Under the pieces are notes generated by a model that saw nothing but the letters and a program-made list of their open reading frames with translations, had not been told where the DNA came from and did no database searches. Shown here one piece after another: positions 1-10,047 of a stretch of DNA of 64,000 bases (the stretch's first letter is position 1; each line of letters opens with the position of its first letter). The translations under genes and the position numbers were made by a program. The stretch spans positions 1-64,000 of the forward strand of contig NZ_JXMW01000003.1 in the NCBI RefSeq assembly GCF_002072215.1, read 5' to 3'. Source of the stretch: Methanobrevibacter arboriphilus JCM 13429 = DSM 1125. Lineage in GTDB: Archaea; Methanobacteriota; Methanobacteria; Methanobacteriales; Methanobacteriaceae.

Positions 1-790
1 TATAAATATTTTTCAGAATTATAAAAAGTATTATTAATAAAAAATATTAATAAAAAATCTTAAAACCTATCTAAAATTAACTCTTTTAGATAAAATTAAT
101 ATTTATTATTTTAAGGTGTATTTTTAGATTCATAAATAGCTATTAGATAAAAAATTATAATTTTAAACATATCTTTGCCTATTAAATTATAATATAAAAA
201 CTAAATAAAAATAATAAAATAATAAAAAATAATGTCTAGATTTAAACTTATTATATTTTTTTATCTATAATCTATTGATTTGAAGTTATACTTTTATTAA
301 AATATGCATATTAAAATAATTTAAAATAAAATTTAGAATAATAAATTAATACATAAATTAAATATTTTCGTATATTTATTTTGTATATTTATTATTTTTA
401 TTTATTATTTTATAATGTTTTAAATATTGATATTCTTGATATTATATGCTATTTAGATAATATATTGATATTTAATTATTGATATTTAGTCAAAAGATAG
501 CAATATTATTTTATTGATAGTACTTATAATTTGAGTTAATTATATAATAAATAGAGCATTATAAAATATGATATTGATATTTTAATTATTTATAGATCTT
601 AAATTATATTCAATTGAATCAAAAGTCATATGTATTTTATTACTATACTAATATTAATAAATTTGAATTTAGTATTATGAAATATAATAACTTTTTGTAA
701 AGTTAACACTAGTTGTAATTTTACTATATATTTACTATATATTATACATAAATTAAACATTAAGATCATAATTCAAACACTGGTGATGCA
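1..790. other. Gene-free AT-rich candidate replication origin region
   Basis: No convincing coding sequence lies in this stretch before the Orc1/Cdc6 gene. It is extremely AT-rich and holds five copies of the octamer TTGATATT on the + strand (starting at 427, 436, 465, 479 and 574). In archaea the origin usually lies next to an orc1/cdc6 gene and consists of repeated initiator boxes around an AT-rich unwinding element, so this is the natural candidate. I did not find a clear copy of the classical G-containing archaeal origin recognition box, so the origin call is an inference from position and composition. Confidence 0.45.
427..581 (+). repeat. Five direct TTGATATT octamers upstream of orc1/cdc6
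   Basis: TTGATATT occurs at 427-434, 436-443, 465-472, 479-486 and 574-581, all in the same orientation. Two of the copies are followed by TTAATTAT. Even in sequence this AT-rich, five copies of a G-containing octamer in 155 bases is more than expected. They may be initiator binding sites, part of a DNA unwinding element, or operators for the following gene. Confidence 0.6.
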
Positions 791-1942
791 ATGACTAATA
801 TTTTCGATAATTTGGCTGATAAAGGTTCCGTTTTTAAAGATAAACAATATTTAGACCATAGATTTTTACCTGATAATTTACCTCATAGAAAAGACCAAAT
901 TACGGGCATAGCTAAATACTGGATAGAAGCTTTAAACAATGTAACACCTTCTGATGTAACTATTTATGGAAAAACTGGGACTGGAAAAACTGCGGCAGCT
1001 AAATTCGCAATGAAACAATTAGAAGAAGCAGCTTCTAATAAAGAATTAAGAATTAGAACTGAATATATTAGATGCACAGATTATACAACAGAATATCAGG
1101 TTATAGCTAAACTTTGTCAACAAATGGGAAGAGATGTTCCTTATAGAGGATGGACTAAGGCAGAAGTTGTAAATACTTTTAGAGATATTCTTAAATCTAA
1201 TTTATATGGAAATAAGATGATTTTGATTGTTGTTTTAGATGAAATAGATATTCTTCTTAAAAATGACGGAGATGGTATTCTTTATACACTAACAAGAACT
1301 GATAATGTGTCAATATTATCTATAAGTAATTATGTTGACTTTAAAAAATTTATTAAAAGCAGAGTTATGAGTAGTTTTAGAGATAGAGAAATTGTCTTTC
1401 CTCCATATGGAGCTCAACAATTAGTTGATATTTTAGAAGAAAGATCAAGACTATCTTTTAATCTAGAAACATTAACTAATGACGTTATTCCTCTTTGTGC
1501 AGCTATGGCTGCTAAAGAAGAAGGAGATGCAAGATATGCATTAGATCTTTTAAGAACAGCTGGTGAAATAGCGGATGAAAAAGAATCTAAACTTGTCCAT
1601 GGTGAATATGTTAGAGAAGCAAAAGATAAGATTGAACATAATAAAATAACAGATCTTATTACCACACTACCTGCTCAACAGCAAAGAGTGTTAGAAGCAA
1701 TTTTGAATTTAACTCAAGAAAAAGAAGAAATTACCTCTGGTAAACTTTATGATACATATAAAGAAGTTTCTAAAGGAGATACAGTTTCATATAGAAGAAT
1801 TTTTGACTTTATCAATGAACTTGAAATGCTTGGAATTATTTCTACAAACACAATTTCAAGAGGACGTGGTAGAGGAAGGACTAATATAATTTCTTTGCAA
1901 TGTGATAATGAAATATTAGAAGACGCACTATATTCTATTTGA
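791..1942 (+). CDS. cdc6: Orc1/Cdc6 replication initiator
   Basis: AAA+ origin-binding ATPase that recognises the archaeal origin and loads the MCM helicase. The 383-residue protein has the family layout. Walker A is GKTGTGKT at about residues 60-67, Walker B is VVLDEID at about 147-153, a sensor-1 region (SISNY) lies near 177, and the sensor-2 helix [10 protein letters not shown] lies near 245. The C-terminal 90 residues form the expected winged-helix DNA-binding domain, with a basic GRGRGR stretch near residue 363. The start is set by GGTGATG directly upstream of the ATG. It is preceded by a long gene-free repeat region and followed by a T-run array. Length and motifs are normal for the family, and I see no defect. 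Confidence 0.97.
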   Translation: MTNIFDNLADKGSVFKDKQYLDHRFLPDNLPHRKDQITGIAKYWIEALNNVTPSDVTIYGKTGTGKTAAAKFAMKQLEEAASNKELRIRTEYIRCTDYTTEYQVIAKLCQQMGRDVPYRGWTKAEVVNTFRDILKSNLYGNKMILIVVLDEIDILLKNDGDGILYTLTRTDNVSILSISNYVDFKKFIKSRVMSSFRDREIVFPPYGAQQLVDILEERSRLSFNLETLTNDVIPLCAAMAAKEEGDARYALDLLRTAGEIADEKESKLVHGEYVREAKDKIEHNKITDLITTLPAQQQRVLEAILNLTQEKEEITSGKLYDTYKEVSKGDTVSYRRIFDFINELEMLGIISTNTISRGRGRGRTNIISLQCDNEILEDALYSI

Positions 1943-1943
1943 T

Positions 1944-2022
1944 AGTTTTTATTTAATACTTTTTATTTAAAATAATTTTTATTTAAAATAGTTTTTATAT
2001 AAAATACTTTTTATTTAAAAAA
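1944..2022 (+). terminator. Tandem oligo-T array after orc1/cdc6
   Basis: About five imperfect copies of a 16-base unit of the form N-TTTTTATTTAAAATA follow the stop codon directly. Each copy brings a run of five T on the coding strand, which is the signal archaeal RNA polymerase uses to terminate. The array is therefore probably a multiplied terminator. No hairpin is evident. Confidence 0.55.
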
Positions 2023-2181
2023 TACTATTATTAGGTTAATATTTAGATTATTATTCAAATTATAATTTAGAATATATTATTATTTCAATTATTATTCCAA
2101 AATTTATCATTTAACTTTTATTATTATTCCATTTATTATCAATTTTTATTTAAATAGAATTCTTTCCATGAAGGATTATAT

Positions 2182-3477
2182 ATGAATATTGCAATATTAT
2201 CAGTTTCAAAAAAAGGAAAAATCCTTTCATCAAAGCTTAAATTGTTATTATCTCAAGATCCAACTATAATCAATGTTGATACATATCATAAAAATATTAA
2301 AAACAATATTGACAATATTTTTATCGCTAACGAGGATAACTTAAAATATGATGCTATTATTGGAATAATGGCTACAGGAATCCTTATAAGATCTATAGCT
2401 AAAAAAATTAAAAATAAAGCTATAGATCCTGCTATTTTAGCTATGGATGATAATGGAAAGTTTACTATTAGTTTACTTTCTGGTCATCTCGGCAGGGCAA
2501 ATGAATTAACTTTAAAAATATCTAAATTAATTAATTCAGAACCAGTAATAACCACTGCCACAGATACTAATAATAAAATTGGCATTGATTCTCTTTCAAA
2601 CAAATATTATTGGGAAATTATCAATAAAAATGAAATTTTAGAATTCAACAAAGCAATTTTAGATGAAAAAAATATTAGAATTTTTTTAAATAATAATAAA
2701 AATTCTAATGTAAGATATATCAATGATTTAGAGGATTTTTTAACTAATAAAAATAAAAATACACTTGAAATCATTGACCTAAAAGATAAGGAAATGTCAA
2801 TAAAAAATATTGATAATATATTTATTTCATCTACAATTAGTAATTCAGTATATAATTCCAATAATAAATTTAGCCATGATGAATCTAGCTATAATCTCTC
2901 TAAAAATAATAAATTTGAATTAAATAATCTTATTAATGAAAAAAACAGTTTTAAAGATCTTGATTTTAATAATTCTTATTTTAAAGAAAATAATTTTAAA
3001 CATAGTGATTTTAAACATACTGATTTTAAAGATAATTATTTTGATATTTTTGCTAATTTTAATAATAACTATATATTTTTTAAACAAAAAAAGTTGGTTG
3101 TTGGAATTGGGTCAAGAGCAAATATAAAGAAAGAAAACGTTTTAAATGCTATTAAAATAGCTATGCATAATTTAAAAATTCCAATTGGACGAATTGATGC
3201 AATTGCCACAGCTGAAATTAAAGCTAATGAGGAAGGAATTTTAAAAACAGCTAAACATCTTAAAATACCTTTGAAAATTGTATCTTTAAACGAAATAAGA
3301 AAGTTAAATAATAAAACTATATCTGATTCAGATTTTGTAAAAGACAAATTTAATATTCCAGGAGTTGCTGAACCATCAGCTCTTATAATAGCAAATAAAA
3401 ATGAAAACAATTCAAAACTTATTCATAAAAAAATAGCTATTGATGGTGTTACAGTTGCAGTTGCAGTTTCTAATTAA
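2182..3477 (+). CDS. cbiG: Cobalt-precorrin-5A hydrolase CbiG
   Basis: Opens the delta-lactone ring of cobalt-precorrin-5A and releases acetaldehyde in anaerobic cobamide synthesis. The N-terminal domain (about residues 50-140) shows the family stretches GIMATGILIRSIA and SLLSGHLGRANELT, followed by TATDTN. The C-terminal domain begins near residue 307 with VVGIGSRANI, and the NIPGVAEPSAL motif lies near 395. Between them, about residues 200-300 are an Asn/Lys/Asp/Phe-rich low-complexity insert with repeated HSDFKHTDFKD-like units, making the protein long for the family (431 residues). GGAT lies just before the ATG. Another cobamide gene, cbiH, lies 6 kb downstream on the other strand. Family assignment is firm; the insert is unusual. 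Confidence 0.92.
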   Translation: MNIAILSVSKKGKILSSKLKLLLSQDPTIINVDTYHKNIKNNIDNIFIANEDNLKYDAIIGIMATGILIRSIAKKIKNKAIDPAILAMDDNGKFTISLLSGHLGRANELTLKISKLINSEPVITTATDTNNKIGIDSLSNKYYWEIINKNEILEFNKAILDEKNIRIFLNNNKNSNVRYINDLEDFLTNKNKNTLEIIDLKDKEMSIKNIDNIFISSTISNSVYNSNNKFSHDESSYNLSKNNKFELNNLINEKNSFKDLDFNNSYFKENNFKHSDFKHTDFKDNYFDIFANFNNNYIFFKQKKLVVGIGSRANIKKENVLNAIKIAMHNLKIPIGRIDAIATAEIKANEEGILKTAKHLKIPLKIVSLNEIRKLNNKTISDSDFVKDKFNIPGVAEPSALIIANKNENNSKLIHKKIAIDGVTVAVAVSN

Positions 3478-3507
3478 TTTAATACTTTAAATATTTATTT
3501 TTATATC

Positions 3508-4563
3508 CTAATTTTCATCATAATAACTTCTCATAATGAAATAACACTCCTGTTTTTTAAAATAATCAATGTTAAAACTGCTGATGTCTAAATCTTTTGG
3601 AACCCCTATTAATACATACTCATATTTATCTATATTATTTTTATTAATTTTTGAATGTAAATAGAATACCATTGAATTTTCATTTTCAAAAAACTGAATT
3701 AAATGATCATTTAAATTAATTTTATTACTATTAATTATTTTTTCATCGTTGGAATGATTTTTTATAGTGTCTAAAATCCAATAATTTTCTTTGTTCACAC
3801 TATTTTCATTAAAAATAATATAATAGTTTTTTTCCTCAAAATCGTTTTTATTGAGCTTGAATCCTTTACAAATCCATTCATACTTTTCATCATCAACATG
3901 CTCATTTTTTTCAATATTTCGATGATTACATAAATCTAGGGTATTATATAAATTATTATTAATTTTAAAATTATTTTCAGAATTAGTTTCAGAACTAACT
4001 TTAGAATTAATCTTATCAATGTTTGAAACACTTATAATTGATAAATCACTATAAAAATCGCATCTAACAGTTCTATTTACAGCAATAATGTTTGATGAAC
4101 TAGTTTCGTAATTATTAAAATCATCACTTATAATAATAGGGTCGATATTAGAGTTAATAGGATAAACACTAATAGAACTTTTCATTTTGTTTTTAAATAG
4201 TTTTTTTGTAATTAAATTTCCATATTCTCCATTTTTTAATATTTGAAGCTTTTTAAATGAAACTGTATTCAAGTAAAATTCTTCATCATTAACTTCACTA
4301 CTATTTTCAATACTAAGCCCTGGATTAACAATATTAAAATTATATAAGTTTTCCCAGTGTTTTGGTGTTCCAGGATTATTTATTAAAATATCTACTATTT
4401 CATTTGTTATTCTTTCAATTTCTTCTACTTCTAGGGAATTCATTGTTTTTTCACTTGAAATGTCAATAATATTTACAATAGCCCCAAAAACTAAAATTAA
4501 TATAAATAATATTATTAACATGTTTGTTGAGAATGTTAGTCCTCTTGAATCTTTTAAAAACAT
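3508..4563 (-). CDS. Membrane-anchored protein of unknown function
   Basis: I do not recognise a family. The 351-residue product begins with a short positive segment (KDSRGLTFSTN) and one hydrophobic helix at about residues 14-35. The remainder is a long polar region that would lie outside the cell. This pattern resembles archaeal pilin-like or N-terminally anchored secreted proteins. The body is rich in Asn, Ser, Asp and Glu and has Cys residues near 185, 221 and 249. It lies on the same strand as, and downstream of, the frameshifted anchored protein at 4.8-5.9 kb, which has a similar N-terminal layout. The two may work together at the cell surface. Confidence 0.65.
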   Translation of the reverse strand: MFLKDSRGLTFSTNMLIILFILILVFGAIVNIIDISSEKTMNSLEVEEIERITNEIVDILINNPGTPKHWENLYNFNIVNPGLSIENSSEVNDEEFYLNTVSFKKLQILKNGEYGNLITKKLFKNKMKSSISVYPINSNIDPIIISDDFNNYETSSSNIIAVNRTVRCDFYSDLSIISVSNIDKINSKVSSETNSENNFKINNNLYNTLDLCNHRNIEKNEHVDDEKYEWICKGFKLNKNDFEEKNYYIIFNENSVNKENYWILDTIKNHSNDEKIINSNKINLNDHLIQFFENENSMVFYLHSKINKNNIDKYEYVLIGVPKDLDISSFNIDYFKKQECYFIMRSYYDEN

Positions 4564-4805
4564 TTTATCATCATTAAAATTAACTACTTATTAACAATTT
4601 ATTAGTTTATTTATTAGTTTATTTATTAATTATCCTTTGAAATTCATTTAAAACGATTTTTAAGTAATTTTTAATATTTATTAACAATTTATTAACAGAT
4701 TTAATCAACCTAATCAATTTAACCAATTTTAACCAATTTTAACTAATTTTAACTAATTTTAATTAAAATTTAACTATTTTTAAATAGTTTTATCTAATCA
4801 AATGT

Positions 4806-5884
4806 TCATAAAATCCCATATTTAGCTCCATGAGAATCATCTATAACTAATATTTCGGATATATCATCTTTTTTAAAGAATTCAACAATGTTTCCAGGAT
4901 AATGATCATTGAAAAGCACGTGGTCTGATCCAGAAATGGATTTTTCAGTTATATTTCCACTAATATTTTTTTTAGGTTGAGGAACAATAAAAACTTCCAA
5001 CCCATAATGATAACAGCTTCCTTTACCTTCTAAACGGCATAAATAACAGCTACCATCTGCACTTTCATGAAAGTAACCATTATCAATGCAATTTTTCATG
5101 CAATATCCTTCACCATGGACTTTATAAGGATCATATATACACTTTCTTATTATCAAAGAACCAGTAGCATTTTCATAAATTTTTGGATTTAAAAGTCCAT
5201 TTTTGACCATATAATATGATAATGCATCGTTATAATTTATTTTTGTGCCATTTTCAATTAGTGTGGGGTGATCTCTGCACATTAAAAAAGGTAAAGGATC
5301 TTTAAACCCTTTAATTGAAATAATACTTTCAACCACATTACTATATGATTTTTTCCTTTTTTTGCATTGACGAGAGTTTTCACATTAATATGAAATGGAT
5401 CTTTTCCATTGTAAACAGATAAAACATCATTTTCAATAGTTATGCCATTTTTTAATTGGTAATATTCTTCTTGTTTTTCTAACTTCTTTTGTATTTCATC
5501 CTTAATTATTTCTCTACTATCATAAATTGGATTATGGTTTTTAATAACATCATCAGCTAATTTACTAATCACATCTTTACTAAGAACTGGAATATTCTTA
5601 TTATGATTTTCAATTATATAATTAAAAGAATTTGAATCTTCAGAAGCACTAATTATTTCTTGATAAGACATTGAAAAGTTTAAAATCAATATAATGCTTA
5701 TTATAAAACAAAAAATAAATAATAATGATAAACCTGTAAAAATACTACCTTTCTTTTCCTTAAATAGATTATTTTTACCTATTCTTTTTAAATCAAAACT
5801 TTTAAAATCAAAACTTTTAAAATTAATATTCTTTATAAAATTAATTTTTTTATAATATAAACTTATAATTTCTGATAATTTCAT
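4806..5884 (-). pseudogene. Membrane-anchored Cys-rich protein split by a one-base frameshift
   Basis: Two overlapping reading frames on the minus strand appear to be one gene. The first (5884 down to 5282) starts MKLSEI, has a basic region and a hydrophobic helix at about residues 47-70, and continues to KTLVNAKKGKN. The second (5336 down to 4806) carries VESIISIKGFKDPLPFLMC and a Cys-rich segment with several paired Cys. They join without a gap if one A is added to the A6 run near 5352-5357, giving GKKSYSNVVESI and a protein of about 359 residues. The same shift would result from a -1 slip at A-AAA-AAT, which has the shape of a classic slippery heptamer. It could be a disrupted gene, a sequencing error in a homopolymer, or recoding. 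The function is unknown. Confidence 0.7.
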
Positions 5885-6052
5885 GAAAAATTATTTATAA
5901 ATCTCTATATAAGTATATTACTTAATTTTAAACTTAATAATGCTTCTAAAAGTGATTATTGTATTAATTTTCAAAAATTTACTTTAAAACATAAAATAAA
6001 CTAAAAAATAAAAAGTTTTCAAAGATTTAATAAAAAAAAGAAGAAAGTTTAT

Positions 6053-7405
6053 TTATAAATTTAAAAGGCTTAAAATCATTATAGAAATTGAAATCAATGT
6101 TAAAGATGATAAAGAATCAGTAACACTTGTAGAAATTGGAATTACAATATTATCTGGATCTAAACCATTTTTATATGATAATGAAGATATTAAAAATACT
6201 ATTAAAAGCATAACACTTATTAAAAGTATACCTGCAATCGTACTTATTCCTATAATAGGTATGAAACCTAATCCTGGTATATTAAGGAGTTTTGAAGATA
6301 TTTCTGCTAAAAATCCAATAATTGGATATATAAGTATAGCTAAAAATATTATTATTGAGAAATTTCTAATCGTTGTCTTTTCTGGTTTTAATACTGGGCT
6401 TATTAAACCTGCATGGAGTGCAGATGAAAGTCTTGCTCCAAGAATACTAACAAGGTTTCCACTTTCACCAGAAAAAAGTGGTACTAAAGTTAAAAGACTC
6501 GGATTTTTAAGAAGAGTATTAATAGAGTTATTTAAAAATCCACCTGCTGTAACTCCTAAAAAAGAACAAACAAGTAGCACTGGAGTAGATTGTTTTAAAA
6601 TTTTTTTCATTTCTCCACCTGCTTTTATTCCATAAATAAAACTTAAAATAGCGATTAGTATTATAAAAACAAATACAATATATTTTAAAATTACACTTGA
6701 TAAAAAAGAAACTAAAATTATAGCTAAAATTATAGCTGGTAATGTGAATAAATCTCCAAAAGCAGCTATAACTGGAGTTGATATATTATCTGGATCCCAT
6801 CCATTTTCAAAACTTTTAAGTGATATTAACATAGTTAGTGGTAGCATTATTACACTTGAAATAACTCCTGCAAATAGTGAAATTAATGTAAAGTCAACTA
6901 AACTTATGCTTTCAAATCCAAATATTATACATATTCCTTTAGCTAAAAAAGCTAAAAAAATAGAAAGTATCATGGTTAAAATAAGTGAAGATAATATATT
7001 CTCTGATAAAATCTTAGAACGCTTAAATTCAGGGGACAATAAACCTATGTGGAGATTTGTAGCTAATCGTGAACCAAGAGCCCCAAATATGTTTCCTCTC
7101 ATCCCAATAGCTCCTGGAATGATAACTAGAAGTCCTGGAAACGCTGCTAAAAAGCTTGTCATATTTCCAAGAATAATGCCTGCAAATAAATCTCCAATAG
7201 CACATATTAAAAGAGCAATAAATGCCTCTCTTAACACATTATTTGTTTCTTTAAAAAAATACTTAAATCTGTGACCTATTAGATAAGGAATAGAAAATAT
7301 ATAATTTATTTTTCTATAGATAAATATAAAAGAGTTGACTATGAATGATATTATTATTGAAAATATTTGGCGAATCATCTTCAATAGAAGTTTTATTTTC
7401 TTCAT
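6053..7405 (-). CDS. MgtE/SLC41-type divalent cation transporter
   Basis: Integral membrane transporter, most likely for magnesium or another divalent cation. The protein has two homologous halves, each with the family signature. The first is PGLLVIIPGAIGMRGNIFGALGSRL at about residues 90-115 (shown here across the motif G-M-R-G-N). The second is the equivalent SGESGNLVSILGARLSSALH near 320. Each half has about five hydrophobic helices, as in archaeal two-domain SLC41-like proteins, which lack the cytoplasmic CBS region of bacterial MgtE. I placed the start at 7405 because AGGTGAT lies just upstream. A PhoU/TrkA-C protein and cbiH lie upstream on the same strand. The PhoU/TrkA-C neighbour is a common partner of such transporters and is probably its regulator. 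Confidence 0.88.
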   Translation of the reverse strand: MKKIKLLLKMIRQIFSIIISFIVNSFIFIYRKINYIFSIPYLIGHRFKYFFKETNNVLREAFIALLICAIGDLFAGIILGNMTSFLAAFPGLLVIIPGAIGMRGNIFGALGSRLATNLHIGLLSPEFKRSKILSENILSSLILTMILSIFLAFLAKGICIIFGFESISLVDFTLISLFAGVISSVIMLPLTMLISLKSFENGWDPDNISTPVIAAFGDLFTLPAIILAIILVSFLSSVILKYIVFVFIILIAILSFIYGIKAGGEMKKILKQSTPVLLVCSFLGVTAGGFLNNSINTLLKNPSLLTLVPLFSGESGNLVSILGARLSSALHAGLISPVLKPEKTTIRNFSIIIFLAILIYPIIGFLAEISSKLLNIPGLGFIPIIGISTIAGILLISVMLLIVFLISSLSYKNGLDPDNIVIPISTSVTDSLSSLTLISISIMILSLLNL

Positions 7406-7670
7406 AAATATCACCTACAAACATAATTTCAACTCTTCTGGTTAATAGTTTTATTTTATTTTTAAAAGCTTATTTAATATTATATTACTTTAAATATTTA
7501 TTATTATAATAATAGACTTATTATTACTCTAAAATATTTATTATTCTAATATATTTATTATTATTCTTAAATATTTATTTTTAATAAATTTAAACCTATA
7601 TTTCAAGTGTAATAAATTATTTAAATATTTTATTTAATCAGCTATTTTTAATCTTTCAGTATTTTTAATC

Positions 7671-8285
7671 TCAAGATTGCGATTGTCCTTCTTCATCAAC
7701 TATATCAGATATTTCATCAAAGTCAATTTCACTATTAGCTAATTTTTTAAGGAGTTCTGAACCCACCTCAGTTCCTTTAGCAATTAAAGCATCACCTTCT
7801 CTTATAACAGTGTGTTTATCAGGCCCATATATCCATGTTTCATCTCTCCTAATTGCTATAACAATCATTCCTGTCCTATTAGCTAAAACTAATTCGCCAA
7901 GTGATTTATCAGATAATTCAGATTCCTTTTCAACAGTAACACTTATAATAAGTTCTTCTGCTTCTTCCATAACCATTTTAAATACTGGGTGTGGTTTTAT
8001 CCCTTTAATAACAATATCTGCCAAATCTTTAGCTGCATTTGCAATACTTTCAGCTGCTTCAGCTATTTCGAGTAATGCAGTTAATTTTTCAGCATCTTCC
8101 ACAGAACGTGCAGCTACAAGAGATTGTTTTTTTATTTCATAATTTAAGCTATTAACTTTATTTTCAAGCTTTAAAACTTCTTTTGCAGCGTCTTTACTAT
8201 TAAAAAGTACAGCTGAATAAGCTAAATCTACCATTAGCTCGGATAAGTTTTTCATTTCTATTAGAATATCTTTTATGCTAGCCAT
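7671..8285 (-). CDS. PhoU-like / TrkA-C (RCK_C) domain protein
   Basis: Probable cytoplasmic regulator of a cation transporter. Residues 1-100 form Ala/Glu/Lys-rich helices typical of PhoU-like domains. Residues 115-190 match the TrkA-C (RCK_C) ligand-binding fold, including [20 protein letters not shown] and [13 protein letters not shown]. It starts 13 bases after the end of cbiH and is followed by the SLC41-like transporter, so the three genes may be cotranscribed. A GGATGG ribosome site precedes the ATG. Length (204 residues) fits the archaeal family. The partner transporter is inferred from context only. Confidence 0.85.
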   Translation of the reverse strand: MASIKDILIEMKNLSELMVDLAYSAVLFNSKDAAKEVLKLENKVNSLNYEIKKQSLVAARSVEDAEKLTALLEIAEAAESIANAAKDLADIVIKGIKPHPVFKMVMEEAEELIISVTVEKESELSDKSLGELVLANRTGMIVIAIRRDETWIYGPDKHTVIREGDALIAKGTEVGSELLKKLANSEIDFDEISDIVDEEGQSQS

Positions 8286-8298
8286 GTTTCCATCCTTA

Positions 8299-9405
8299 TC
8301 AATTATTTTTATTCTCTAAAATACATTGTCTTCTTAATTTTAATAAATCTTTCTTTTTTAATTTTAGATCATTAACATCTTCTAATATATTGTTTAATCC
8401 TTTTCTAATGCATTCAACTGTATTTCTCTGATGGATCCATTCACAGTCTTCACAACTCCAAACACCTTTATTTTTTATCCATTTTCCACCAGTTGATCCA
8501 TCTCCGCATGGATAAAATGGACAATAACAAAAATCACAGTATTGGGGCCCATTTTCACATTCATGGCAAGGATAGTACTCGCAGCTAGTATTAGGCCCTA
8601 TTGGAGAAGTTCCTTCTAAGTATTCTTTATAAAAATTTTCTGAAAGTGGATGAATTTCAGATTTAATAATATAACCTCTAGGTGTAATCATGAAACCATC
8701 TTGACGATAGGTTAAAGAGTTTCCAACAATTAATATTGTGGACATATTAATATCATCTTCATTTAATTCTTCAAGAGTAATTATATTTGTTTTTATAGGA
8801 CCTTCATTGTTATAACCACTTTCACTACTATCAACAATTCCAATTAATGTTTTAGAATCTTTTGTTTCATTTAGTATTTTTTTAAACATTCTAAAAGGCT
8901 TTTTCCTAGTTTTACTAATTGGATTGTATATGGCCATAATTAAGTTAGCTTTTGATGCAAATTCTATTTTTTTTTCTATTTCTGATAATGGTGTTAATAT
9001 ATCACTTAAGCTTATAACAGCAAAATCATGGAGTGGTGCTCCAAGAAGAGAAGCTGCAAAATTAACAGCACTGACACCTGGAAAAATTTTAATATCTCTC
9101 TGTGGATTAAAATCATTATATTTACTGATAAGCTGAAACATTAAGTTTGCCATTCCATAAACACCAGGATCTCCAGAACTAATTAAAGCAACATTTTTTC
9201 CCTCTAAACTTTTATTTATAGCAAGTTCTCCTCTAGAAATTTCATCTCCCATTCCTTTTTTGATGATTTCTTTATCTTTAATTAAATCATGTATTGAGTC
9301 AACATATTTTTTATAACCAATTATAACATCAGATTCCTTTAAAGCATTAAGAGCAGATTCTGTAATATTGTTTCTACTAGGTCCAATCCCAATTATATTG
9401 ATCAT
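8299..9405 (-). CDS. cbiH: Cobalt-precorrin-3 C17-methyltransferase CbiH with Cys-rich C-terminal domain
   Basis: Uses S-adenosylmethionine to methylate C17 and contract the corrin ring in anaerobic cobamide synthesis. The first 240 residues are a tetrapyrrole methylase: INIIGIGP at the N-terminus, [11 protein letters not shown] near residue 78, [28 protein letters not shown] near 108-135 (read as adjoining motifs), and MAIYNP near 160. Residues about 262-330 add a Cys-rich module with at least ten Cys ([26 protein letters not shown]). This matches the small Cys-rich domain often tied to cobamide genes and probably binds metal. The start at 9405 follows GGTGG at good spacing; an ATG 12 bases upstream is less likely. 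It probably shares an operon with the downstream PhoU/TrkA-C gene. Confidence 0.93.
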   Translation of the reverse strand: MINIIGIGPSRNNITESALNALKESDVIIGYKKYVDSIHDLIKDKEIIKKGMGDEISRGELAINKSLEGKNVALISSGDPGVYGMANLMFQLISKYNDFNPQRDIKIFPGVSAVNFAASLLGAPLHDFAVISLSDILTPLSEIEKKIEFASKANLIMAIYNPISKTRKKPFRMFKKILNETKDSKTLIGIVDSSESGYNNEGPIKTNIITLEELNEDDINMSTILIVGNSLTYRQDGFMITPRGYIIKSEIHPLSENFYKEYLEGTSPIGPNTSCEYYPCHECENGPQYCDFCYCPFYPCGDGSTGGKWIKNKGVWSCEDCEWIHQRNTVECIRKGLNNILEDVNDLKLKKKDLLKLRRQCILENKNN

Positions 9406-9492
9406 CATTTCCACCATTAGATATTAGTATAATATTTTAATTACTATTTTAATTAATATTTAACTATTTTTTATATCTATCTTTAGCTGATA

Positions 9493-10047
9493 TTAACCAA
9501 TAGTAATTCTATCAGAACCATTATTTCCAGAGTAGCTATTAGAACTGGTTTGATTGAAGAATTTCAATATAGAAATTATTTTAATTGTACTTAAATCAAC
9601 CGTGATACCACTATCACTACTGTTCGCTTCAGCAGTAGCTTTTATAATATAATCAGGGGTTCCAGACAATACAATTCTCCCGGATGTAGTATTTGGTGAA
9701 GAATAAGCTAATGCAGTAATATTGACCGAAATTTTACCGTCACTGGAACCAGAATAGGTAGTAAAATTCATACTATCTAGATCCACACCATCAACCTTTG
9801 CAAGAGACGTTAAGTTTTCACTCACATCTACTTTGTTTGTAACATTTACTTTTTGAGGATCCTTAATCAAAACACTATTAATATTTTCAGAGCTAAATAA
9901 TTCTGCAATAGTATTTATTTGTAGGTCAATAAGTCCTTTAACATCTGGCGGTTCTGAAGTCACGATTGTATATGAGCTAAGAAGACCTGCTTCAAAAAAT
10001 CCTATAAAAAGTAATAAGATGAGGATTATCTTAAGTGCTTTTGGCAT
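9493..10047 (-). CDS. Small membrane-anchored secreted protein, unknown
   Basis: The family was not recognised. The 184-residue product begins with MPKALK and one strongly hydrophobic helix at about residues 7-28, then about 155 residues of polar Ser/Thr/Asn-rich sequence predicted to lie outside the membrane. Several N-x-S/T sequons are present, which could be glycosylated in an archaeon. The helix reads as an uncleaved anchor or signal peptide. The start is well supported by AGGTGATA just before the ATG. It lies between cbiH and a large intergenic gap before the polD small subunit gene. No function can be given. Confidence 0.7.
   Translation of the reverse strand: MPKALKIILILLLFIGFFEAGLLSSYTIVTSEPPDVKGLIDLQINTIAELFSSENINSVLIKDPQKVNVTNKVDVSENLTSLAKVDGVDLDSMNFTTYSGSSDGKISVNITALAYSSPNTTSGRIVLSGTPDYIIKATAEANSSDSGITVDLSTIKIISILKFFNQTSSNSYSGNNGSDRITIG

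Noticed and set aside
774-787. CAAACACTGGTG as an origin recognition box
   Set aside because: Only the CACTGG core resembles the box when reversed, and the GGTGATG part is the ribosome site of the Orc1/Cdc6 gene.
6261-7274. Two long plus-strand frames opposite the cation transporter
   Set aside because: They mirror the conserved transporter frame on the other strand and show no family motifs.
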